This document shows, piece by piece, positions 23,902-30,478 of a stretch of 33,131 nt of DNA. Origin of the DNA: Deltaproteobacteria bacterium. Its GTDB lineage: Bacteria; Bdellovibrionota_C; UBA2361; JAFLCA01. The notes under the pieces were generated by a model. The model had not been told where the DNA came from. It saw nothing but the letters and a program-made list of their open reading frames with translations, and did not search any database. The position numbers and the translations under genes are program-made. Every line of letters starts with the position of its first letter. Positions within the stretch are counted from its first letter, which is position 1. The stretch spans positions 1 to 33,131 of the forward strand of contig JAFLCA010000014.1 of the NCBI GenBank assembly GCA_017302875.1, read 5' to 3'.

Positions 23902-24702
23902 TTAGCTCAATAGTTGACGAACGATGGCGGTGGATTGATTCGCTTGCGCGGATATCGCCGTTGAGGCGCGCAATTGAATCTGAGCCGCAACCTTCTGTGC
24001 CGTAAGGTCTGCTACATCGGCATCGCGAATTCTGGATTCGGCTGCTAGCGCGTTCTCCCGCTGCACTTGGTTGTTGTTGTCAGCTACTTCAAGACGGGAA
24101 CTAGCCGCACCGATTTCGCCGCGTTTAGAAGCGACCCCGGAGATAAATGAATTTACCTGATCAATCGCCTGCTGTGCTCCGGCTTGCGTAGCGATGCTTC
24201 CGCTGGCTACCGACGAAACAAGGCTCGAGATATCTACGCCTCCGTAGCTGATCTGCGAGTTTGCGCTTGAATCAGTGCCGACCTGTGTCGTCACACCTTC
24301 GCCGCCTAGCAACTGCTTTCCGTTAAACTCAGTTGTAGCCGAGATTCTCTGGATCTCTTGAGTGAGTTGGCCATATTCGGCTTGTAGGGTTTGTCGCTGA
24401 TCGTCGCTCAGTGTTCCACTGCCAGCTTGCGTTGCAAGTTCTTGTAGGCGTCCAGCAATATCGCTTATTTGAGATACTGCGCTGTCCGCTATTGCGAGTG
24501 CTGACTGAGAATCAGCCGCATTCCGGGAACCTTGTGAAAGAGTGGTGGCAACAGCGTCGAGCTGTGCAGCAACGGATAATCCAGCCGGATCGTCCGAAGC
24601 TTTCCGAATACGTGAACCGCTCGCCAGTTTAGCGAAAACGTCTTGTAAATTGTTTGTGGCTTTGCTGATCCCTCGTGACGAGGAAGAAGAGTCGCTTGTC
24701 AT
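23902..24702 (-). CDS. fliC: flagellin
   Basis: 266-residue flagellin, the filament subunit exported by the flagellar type III apparatus. The N-terminal D0/D1 core KLASGSRIRKASDDPAGLSVA (25-45) and LQELATQAGSGTLSDDQRQ (86-104), and the C-terminal VAAQIQLRASTAISAQANQ end with IVRQLLS are typical; there is no variable D2/D3. The extreme N-terminus is odd: MTSDSSSSSRGISKATNNL replaces the usual INTN.xSL start and is about 6 residues shorter. A stop codon four codons upstream rules out a longer frame, and GAGG lies 7 nt before the ATG. A long 5' leader and a sigma-28-type -10 box precede it. Other flagellar genes are not in the window. Confidence 0.9.
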   Translation of the reverse strand: MTSDSSSSSRGISKATNNLQDVFAKLASGSRIRKASDDPAGLSVAAQLDAVATTLSQGSRNAADSQSALAIADSAVSQISDIAGRLQELATQAGSGTLSDDQRQTLQAEYGQLTQEIQRISATTEFNGKQLLGGEGVTTQVGTDSSANSQISYGGVDISSLVSSVASGSIATQAGAQQAIDQVNSFISGVASKRGEIGAASSRLEVADNNNQVQRENALAAESRIRDADVADLTAQKVAAQIQLRASTAISAQANQSTAIVRQLLS

Positions 24703-24851
24703 TGTACAACCTCACTGTCATGAGCCGAGCCAGGTCCTCGAGAAACGCAGAAAGGGACCGGAGTCGGCTAAACTCCTTGTTTTGAATGCACCCGGGCAGG
24801 TGCCTCAGTCTGGCCTGAGAATTTAAAGTTCTCATGCTTCCGACATAAGAA

Positions 24852-24878
24852 TTATCGGCCTGTGCGCAATCCTCTTAA
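24852..24878 (-). promoter_or_regulatory. candidate sigma-28 (FliA) flagellin promoter
   Basis: On the - strand GCCGATAA (24859-24852) is an exact match to the sigma-28 -10 element. Eleven nt upstream is TTAAGAGG (24878-24871), which matches the -35 consensus TAAAGTTT at only four of eight positions. Transcription would give a leader of about 145 nt before the flagellin ATG, containing small hairpins such as GAGAA/TTCTC and GCACC/GGTGC. Confidence 0.55.
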
Positions 24879-24981
24879 TGTTTGGGCGCGAAATTGAATG
24901 AGGGCGTGCTGAGGGCTAAACCCTAGGAAGGACTAAAAAACGTGCTCGAGAAGTTCAATAATTCTAGTGGCCGGGCTGATC

Positions 24982-25467
24982 CTATGCCGTCTTTTCGGGG
25001 CTTTCAGGGGCCTTTAGGCTGACACCTAAAAGGTCAGCAAACTTGTGGCGCAAATAGGTTTCGAATCCATCCTCGACCCCATCCGCTGCGATTACATCTT
25101 CGATTACTTCCATAATCACTTCGCGCTGTGCTTGATCGAGGCTGTCCTTCAGAAGATTTGCAAAGCGTCCTGATCCGCGTAGATTCTTGAGGGTTAGGTT
25201 CGCTTGGTTAATCAGCGCGGTGACTTCAGATTTGGTAGTTCCAAAGACGCGTCGCAAGCCGTTCTGAATGATATTGTATTCTTGAATATCGAAGCTCTGA
25301 TCGCAGCCAGCGAGGTCCACCAACAAGACCGTCAGGGCCAGCTCCATGTCTTTCTTTGCAATACTTGGACGGCTCGTGTTTGCAGATCCCTGACGCTGTA
25401 ACAATTTCTCGTTGTTCTGAAAGATATTGTTGACCGTATTTTGAAGAATGCTGGGAGCCTTATTCAT
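24982..25467 (-). CDS. TerB-family protein
   Basis: The 161-residue product has the TerB/DjlA N-terminal fold pattern: KKDMELALTVLLVDLAGCDQSFDIQEYNIIQNGL (split at 38-55 and 56-71) and its mirrored half DQAQREVIMEVIEDVIAADGVEDGFETYLRHKFADLLGV near 112-150. The paired acidic D-x-x-F-D/E and A-D-G-x-E metal-binding-like sites are visible. TerB proteins are cytosolic or membrane-associated metal-binding helical proteins, linked to tellurite resistance in ter operons; no other ter gene is here, so a stand-alone role is likely. The ATG has AAGGT upstream. It is divergent from the receiver-like gene. Confidence 0.85.
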   Translation of the reverse strand: MNKAPSILQNTVNNIFQNNEKLLQRQGSANTSRPSIAKKDMELALTVLLVDLAGCDQSFDIQEYNIIQNGLRRVFGTTKSEVTALINQANLTLKNLRGSGRFANLLKDSLDQAQREVIMEVIEDVIAADGVEDGFETYLRHKFADLLGVSLKAPESPEKTA

Positions 25468-25489
25468 ACGAGACCTTGCCGCAATTTGG

Positions 25490-25517
25490 TAAGCTTACCT
25501 AGCTGTTATGCCGATAT
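25490..25517 (+). promoter_or_regulatory. weak sigma-28-like promoter and palindrome
   Basis: GGTAAGCTTACC (25488-25499) is a perfect 12-bp palindrome between the divergent terB-like and receiver-like genes. TAAGCTTA (25490-25497), 12 nt, then GCCGATAT (25510-25517) resembles a sigma-28 promoter reading toward the receiver-like gene, with one nt extra spacing. Either could be chance. Confidence 0.3.
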
Positions 25518-25607
25518 AGCGGGAGAAGGTGACTTTCGCGAGCGAAAAAAGCGCGTATAGTATTGAAATCACGGAGGCGGCCAGGCCGCTCACGACCGAT
25601 AGGCTCT

Positions 25608-25958
25608 ATGTTAGCCGTAATAGGAACCAGCGATAAGTATTTTGGGACCAACCTCACCCGCATCGTGTCAGAGGCGGGGATGCGAAGTATTCGTACATCT
25701 AAAGTTGACCGCATTATCAAGGAATTAAAACTCCCCGGACACGTCGCCATCATTGATATGAATTGGGAAGACGTGCAGGTTCCCGGGGTGCTTCGGCAGC
25801 TCGTAAATATCGGACGTATCACTGACAATAAGGTGCTGTGCGTCTGCCCCAATCAAGAAGAGGATCTTAAGAAGCTTTCGAGAGAAGCGCGCGCCAGTGA
25901 GGTATTTTTACGCTACGATCTGGAAACCACCTTTAAAGAGTATCTTAAAAACCTTTAG
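25608..25958 (+). CDS. degenerate response-regulator receiver-like protein
   Basis: From the ATG at 25608 the product is 116 residues; the frame opens with a TTG at 25563 that adds an unlikely Arg/Pro-rich start. The order beta1 MLAVIGTSDKYF, helix, beta3 HVAIIDMNWED with D50 at the phospho-acceptor place, helix, beta4 KVLCVCP, helix, beta5 EVFLRY fits a CheY-like fold of about the right length. However, the acidic pair after beta1 is reduced to a single D9 and the beta5 Lys is replaced by Arg, so phosphorylation is doubtful. It may act as a phosphorylation-independent partner. The TPR-like gene follows on the same strand after 104 nt. Confidence 0.6.
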   Translation: MLAVIGTSDKYFGTNLTRIVSEAGMRSIRTSKVDRIIKELKLPGHVAIIDMNWEDVQVPGVLRQLVNIGRITDNKVLCVCPNQEEDLKKLSREARASEVFLRYDLETTFKEYLKNL

Positions 25959-26062
25959 ACGCTCCGAAGAGTTAAATGCACTTTTGGTGGGTCGGCACAG
26001 CCAGGGCTGGATTCAGAACTTCGATTCGCATACTGTTCAGGCTGCTCTAAGGAGTATCTGAA

Positions 26063-27343
26063 GTGCCGCAGCCATCTCAACCTTCCCCTCAACCTGGCGA
26101 TGACCCGGCGCTTCCAGTGCCGCCGGACGCCCCTGCTTCAGATCTAAACTCGCAGCCAGTGCAGCTGTCCTTCGAACGTCTTATTGAAAATGTAATTGCT
26201 GGCAGTGTCGCTGATCGTGCTCTGCTTAAGAAGGCATGGATTGGCATATATGATATGACAGATCAGGAAGCAGCGCTAAAGCTGATCGAGCGCTCTTTTC
26301 CGAGACCGCAATCCTTCACCCCGGCTCTTGCTGACCTTGCTCTCTTTCTTTCCGACATGGCGGCGCCGTCTTTTCCGACAATAGCCGAGAACTTTATAAA
26401 GTTGGGCGAATACGTCGCGCAGTGTTGCGATGATATTCCCATGCAAAGAACGGTGAAGATTCGTCGTGCCGAGAATGCATACGAACAGTCGACCTCTGAG
26501 AGTTGTGAACTCACCATTCAATTGCTCGAAGAAGCGATTGAGCTGGAGCCGGAGGTAACGACTAAGAATTGTTGGCAGCTGCTGCGCTGCTACACGATGT
26601 TAGGGAAGGCCTATCTAGCGCTGAACTGCGGCAGCATTGAACTGTCTGTCGAGGAAGCCCAGGTCGGTGTCGAGCGTTGCCTCGCTGTAGGAAAGGCTCA
26701 GATTTCTCAGCTCCTAAAGGATGCTCCTTTAGATCGCGCCGGTGATTTGCGATTGGTTGTAGATGCCTCGCTCTTTATCGTTGAGATTCACGACGAGTCC
26801 GGCGCATTCGAGAAAGCCTTTGATCGTTGCCAGGGTTTGCTCGATTCGATTCGTCCAGCATCGATTGTCACGGTGCACGAGAGGGTGAGAGTTTTAGAAG
26901 CGTATGCTGCTTGTTTAGCAAAGAGCCAAGCGGCCGGGCCAAACGATCACGTTCGTGATGAAGAGAGCCCGAAGCTTTTGCGGGCGCTTGGTTATTTGCG
27001 AGAAGCCGAAGCGCTTTTTGCAGAGCACGGCCCGTCGCTGCGAGCAGATCTGCTCCACGCGAAGGTGCTTTTCCAGAAGGGGTCGATTCTATATACGCAG
27101 AATCGCCCGCATGAAGCATGGTCGGACTTAACGTCCGCATCCAAGCTAGCCGATCCCCTGTCATTGGAGAATTGCGAAGCCGAGGCCCTTATGGTTTCGA
27201 TTATAGATGAGATCGGACTTTGTGAGACAGATATTGAAGAGGAAGCTACTTGGGATAAACCGCTTGATCCTGATTTAGGAGCATCGGCAAACGATGACGG
27301 TCCTTCGGCGGAAGAGGATCCATGGGCCGGTGATCCTGAGTAG
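26063..27343 (+). CDS. TPR-like helical repeat protein
   Basis: 426 residues starting at GTG 26063, which is supported by TAAGGAG 8 nt upstream. A Pro-rich N-terminus (1-35) precedes a long helical array (about 40-385) with TPR-like helical pairs: SCELTIQLLEEAIELEPE, CWQLLRCYTMLGKAYLAL, LRALGYLREAEALFAEHG and ILYTQNRPHEAWSDLTSASKLADP. The C-terminus is acidic and disordered (DDGPSAEEDPWAGDPE). No signal peptide or membrane span. Such arrays bind protein partners; the partner is not identified. Upstream is the receiver-like gene on the same strand; kdsD is convergent, 12 nt away. Confidence 0.72.
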   Translation: MPQPSQPSPQPGDDPALPVPPDAPASDLNSQPVQLSFERLIENVIAGSVADRALLKKAWIGIYDMTDQEAALKLIERSFPRPQSFTPALADLALFLSDMAAPSFPTIAENFIKLGEYVAQCCDDIPMQRTVKIRRAENAYEQSTSESCELTIQLLEEAIELEPEVTTKNCWQLLRCYTMLGKAYLALNCGSIELSVEEAQVGVERCLAVGKAQISQLLKDAPLDRAGDLRLVVDASLFIVEIHDESGAFEKAFDRCQGLLDSIRPASIVTVHERVRVLEAYAACLAKSQAAGPNDHVRDEESPKLLRALGYLREAEALFAEHGPSLRADLLHAKVLFQKGSILYTQNRPHEAWSDLTSASKLADPLSLENCEAEALMVSIIDEIGLCETDIEEEATWDKPLDPDLGASANDDGPSAEEDPWAGDPE

Positions 27344-27355
27344 TTTTAGCTGCTG

Positions 27356-28396
27356 CTAGCGCAGGCGAATGTCAATTAAATCTTGAATATCAATCATTCC
27401 AATCGGACGCCGATCGGCATCAACTACGATCAGCTGATCTATCTTGTGTTCACTCATGATGCGCAAAGCTTCCTGCGCGATCTGGGTTGGGGCGATGGTC
27501 TTTGGGCTTGAGCCCATTACCTTGCTGATTGGTAGGTTTAAAAAGCTATCGCCTTTTTCGAGGCAGCGCCGCAAATTGCCGTCGGTGAAAACGCCAACCA
27601 ACTTTCCGCTCTTATCCACGATTGCCGTGGCACCCGGGCGTCCTTTGGTTACCGTGATCTTGTGCAGTACGTCTTTCGCCTTCATGGTTTCAGGCACGAC
27701 GCAATTTTCCTCTCCGCTGCGCATTACTTCCGAGATGAGCATGAGACCACGGCCGATATTGCCGCCAGGGTGATACAACGCGAATTGCTCTTTCGAGAAA
27801 TCGCGCAACTTTAAAATCGTCACGGCGAGCGCGTCTCCCAATGCCAGCATTGCGGTGGTGCTGGTAGTTGGCGCGAGGCCAAAGGGACCAGCTTCATCAA
27901 GTAGTCCAATCGGAAGCACGATGTCGCTATGCTTTCCGAGCGTGGAAGTTTTATCACTGGTAATTGAAATAACCGGGCAGCCAATTCGACGCACATGCGG
28001 AAGAATTCCGATGGTCTCTTGAGTCTCTCCGGAATTTGAAAGAAGCATCGCAATGTCTTTCTTGGTGTAGCGTCCGAGATCTCCATGAATAGCCTCGGCT
28101 GGGTGCAGGAAGTAGGAGGGGACACCCGTGCTGGCCAGCGTGGCTGATATTTTCATAGCGACGAACCCGGCTTTTCCCATGCCCGATACGACAACGCGTC
28201 CTTCGGGGGACATTGCCATGATTAGTTCGACAGCTCGATCGAAGTCTTCGTTTAGAAGGGCCGAAAGACCTTCTACGGCCTTGGCTTCAAGTTTTAAAAT
28301 CTCCGCTGCGTAGGTGCGCGGCGTCGATGTCGCGCTGCGCGTTGTTCGGTAAGTCTTCGTTTTTGCTACGCGGGGCGCGGCTTTTTTGCTTGCCAT
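27356..28396 (-). CDS. kdsD: D-arabinose 5-phosphate isomerase (KpsF/GutQ/KdsD family)
   Basis: Converts D-ribulose 5-phosphate to D-arabinose 5-phosphate, the first committed step to KDO for lipopolysaccharide. The 346-residue product has an SIS domain (about 40-190) with GMGKAGFVAMK (72-82, K75), HPAEAIHGDLG (98-108, H104), SNSGETQET (120-128) and LYHPGGNIGR, then two CBS motifs (about 220-280 and 290-346; TAIVDKSGKLVGVFTDGNLRR and DQLIVVDADRRPIGMIDI). An unusual 28-residue Lys/Arg/Thr-rich extension precedes the domain. It is convergent with the TPR-like gene and lies 43 nt after the small membrane-protein gene on the same strand. This is the clearest sign of a Gram-negative outer membrane here. 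Confidence 0.94.
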   Translation of the reverse strand: MASKKAAPRVAKTKTYRTTRSATSTPRTYAAEILKLEAKAVEGLSALLNEDFDRAVELIMAMSPEGRVVVSGMGKAGFVAMKISATLASTGVPSYFLHPAEAIHGDLGRYTKKDIAMLLSNSGETQETIGILPHVRRIGCPVISITSDKTSTLGKHSDIVLPIGLLDEAGPFGLAPTTSTTAMLALGDALAVTILKLRDFSKEQFALYHPGGNIGRGLMLISEVMRSGEENCVVPETMKAKDVLHKITVTKGRPGATAIVDKSGKLVGVFTDGNLRRCLEKGDSFLNLPISKVMGSSPKTIAPTQIAQEALRIMSEHKIDQLIVVDADRRPIGMIDIQDLIDIRLR

Positions 28397-28439
28397 GCCT
28401 TGGTTTTTAGCACAGTTAGGCGCTTAAAGTAAGCAGGGG

Positions 28440-28724
28440 CTAGGGCAGGCTAGATTGAGGCAGTGTAGGCTGCTCGCCGCAGCACATAATGCGTGTTGAG
28501 AGCAGGGTCGCTAGGCCTACCACTGCAATGAGGCAGACATAAAAAAATAGGGTGCTGCGGCGTTTTCGATATCCAATAACGCCGCCCAGAATGGCGCTTA
28601 TCACTACGATCAGCCCCGCGACGGAAACATCCACGGACGTTACCCAAGGGAATCCGATTAGCGCCCCCGTCAGAGCTCCCAGCAGGATCGATGCAATTTC
28701 ACGAAATTCAAGCGCAGCAGGCAT
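28440..28724 (-). CDS. small membrane protein downstream of TraB-domain gene
   Basis: 94 residues with two or three hydrophobic segments: about 9-27 (SILLGALTGALIGFPWV), 33-51 (VAGLIVVISAILGGVIGY) and 60-78 (FFYVCLIAVVGLATLL), with a basic RKRR between the second and third. After the last segment is a short tail with CC. No family recognised. It starts 11 nt after the stop of the TraB-domain gene on the same strand with no clear ribosome site of its own, so it is probably translated from that mRNA. It may be a partner or membrane chaperone for it (inference). Confidence 0.6.
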   Translation of the reverse strand: MPAALEFREIASILLGALTGALIGFPWVTSVDVSVAGLIVVISAILGGVIGYRKRRSTLFFYVCLIAVVGLATLLSTRIMCCGEQPTLPQSSLP

Positions 28725-28735
28725 GCTAAGAGTGA

Positions 28736-29929
28736 TTACTTAATCATCGAACTTATCCAGCCTACACCAAAGATTGCCCCGAGGGCTCCAAAAATATTAG
28801 TGAGCGCGACGACAAGCAGGATTCGGCTGACACGGTTAGACCAAATGCCTTTGAGAGTTACCACATCGTCGGCGATGTTTTCCAGATCTGAAACCAAGGG
28901 CTTGCGTAGCATTGCCTCCACCAAGCCAGCGACCCATCCCGAAGCGATAAATGGATTGAGTGAAGTGAAAGGCGCCGAGACGAATGCGGCGAGAATGGTA
29001 AGCGGATGGGCGAGCGCCAGTGCCGCGCCGAATGCCGCAAACAGCCCATTGATCCAAAACCATGCATTGATCATTTCAAAGCTGGTTCCAGCGCCTGAGC
29101 TGAAAAATCCCCACACAATAAGGGCTAGGACGGCTGCGGGCAAAGCCCAGGCTGTAATTCGGGAAAGGGCGCTTTTCTCGGGAATTATCTCCAACGGCCC
29201 GATATCAATAGTAGAGCCAAGCAACTGTTTCATTCCCGGAACGTGTCCAGCTCCAACTACCGCCACAATGACCTCGCCGGGGGCGTCTTGTACTTTTGAG
29301 GTGAGGTACTGGTCACGTTCATCGATAAGCGTTTTTCGAACTTCGGGAAGCTTGTCGCTGAAATCTTTCATGAGCTCGTGAAGCGCATCGGAAGACTTCA
29401 TCTTCTCGATTTCTTCTTCGCTAATCTTTTGATCGCCGAGCACTCCGTTGCCCATAGCCATCAGCAACCGGAACATGCTGCGTATACTCAGCGAAGCCCA
29501 AGTACGCTTTAGTGTGATCCTAATCTCGCGATCGGCAAATACAAGCTTTGCTCCGAGTTCGTCTGCCACTTGCGCCGCCCGCAGCATTTCTGCGCCCGGT
29601 TTAATGTCGAGTTGTCCGCCGAGTTTCTTTTGAAATCCCGCCAAAAGCAGTTGTGCCATCAACACGAAGGCCTTGCCGGCGCGAATGACAGAAACAATGT
29701 CGGTCTTCTTCCAACGTTCGGGGTCCTGGAGTGATTGATAGCGCGGCAGGCAAAGTTCAATTGCAACGGTGTCGGGTTTGACTTCCCGAATAATATCCTC
29801 GGCTAGCTGGGTGCTCTTTTTGCTGATGTGAGCCGTTCCGACCAGATATATCGTTTTATTCTCAAACTTGATGAGGTCTACGTTATCTCGGAAGGAGCTA
29901 ATTTCAGGGGAGCTGGGCACGCTAGGCAT
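28736..29929 (-). CDS. TraB-domain (TraB/GumN/PrgY family) membrane protein
   Basis: From the ATG at 29929 the product is 397 residues. The TraB domain (about 20-250) shows VGTAHIS (30-36), the E58 in VAIELC, ADREIR, and VGAGHVPGM (225-233), the metal-protease-like motifs of the TraB/Tiki superfamily. Residues 250-397 hold four hydrophobic segments in the order typical of the membrane-bound TraB branch found in archaea, bacteria and PrgY of enterococcal pheromone shutdown. A peptidase role is proposed for the family but not settled. The frame runs to GTG 30052, leaving only 20 nt to the divergent CBS gene, so I prefer the internal ATG. Confidence 0.9.
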   Translation of the reverse strand: MPSVPSSPEISSFRDNVDLIKFENKTIYLVGTAHISKKSTQLAEDIIREVKPDTVAIELCLPRYQSLQDPERWKKTDIVSVIRAGKAFVLMAQLLLAGFQKKLGGQLDIKPGAEMLRAAQVADELGAKLVFADREIRITLKRTWASLSIRSMFRLLMAMGNGVLGDQKISEEEIEKMKSSDALHELMKDFSDKLPEVRKTLIDERDQYLTSKVQDAPGEVIVAVVGAGHVPGMKQLLGSTIDIGPLEIIPEKSALSRITAWALPAAVLALIVWGFFSSGAGTSFEMINAWFWINGLFAAFGAALALAHPLTILAAFVSAPFTSLNPFIASGWVAGLVEAMLRKPLVSDLENIADDVVTLKGIWSNRVSRILLVVALTNIFGALGAIFGVGWISSMIK

Positions 29930-30072
29930 CTCTTCGATAGTAGTGAATGATTTCCTTAGCTTAGCGGGGACTGCTGCACGGCACAACGTTTCTATAATAA
30001 GCACTCTAGGAAGCTTCAAAACCCTTCGATAGGATCCGCATAACCCGTACACGCGATCTGGAGCTCGGTTTT

Positions 30073-30477
30073 ATGCAAATTCACGAAGTGATGACCCCCT
30101 GTCCGCATGTTATCGATGCTAAGGCTTCGCTGACTGATGCAGTAAAAAAAATGAAGCTGCAGGGCATTCGTCATCTGCCGGTGGTGAAAGACGGGACTCT
30201 GTTGGGAGTCGTCACAGAACACGACGTAGAGCTGAGCGAATTGGTTTGTAAAATTTCAAATTTTTGTCCGGCGGTCGGGGATCTTTGCATCCGCGATGTG
30301 TACTCAGTGACCGCAGACGCGCTCGTCGCGGATGTTAGTTTCGAAATGGCGGAGAATAAACGAGACTGCGCGATCGTCGTTGATAACGATGACAAAATTG
30401 TTGGAATTTTCACGACGATTGATGCCTGCCGTTTGGTGCATCTCGCGCTACGCGGAAAAGACGAAGCTTTCGAATAG
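30073..30477 (+). CDS. two-CBS-domain protein
   Basis: 134 residues made only of two CBS motifs forming one Bateman module: VMTPCPHVIDAKASLTDAV (6-24) with GIRHLPVVKDGTLLGVVTEHDV, and CIRDVYSVTADALV with CAIVVDNDDKIVGIFTTIDA. Such stand-alone modules bind adenosine nucleotides and sense energy state, usually acting on a partner. It is divergent from the TraB-domain gene (about 143 nt between preferred starts) and its stop is 1 nt before the copper-ATPase stop region, convergent. The partner is not evident. Confidence 0.9.
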   Translation: MQIHEVMTPCPHVIDAKASLTDAVKKMKLQGIRHLPVVKDGTLLGVVTEHDVELSELVCKISNFCPAVGDLCIRDVYSVTADALVADVSFEMAENKRDCAIVVDNDDKIVGIFTTIDACRLVHLALRGKDEAFE

Positions 30478-30478
30478 C

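Noticed and set aside
24824..24848. TAAAGTTC ... CCGACATAA on + strand as a sigma-28 promoter
   Set aside because: Points away from flagellin toward an antisense region of the TerB-like gene and the -10 has an insertion; likely chance near the real site.
28800..29381. 193-residue + strand open frame
   Set aside because: Antisense to the TraB-domain gene, low-complexity Ser/Thr/Arg translation typical of shadow frames.
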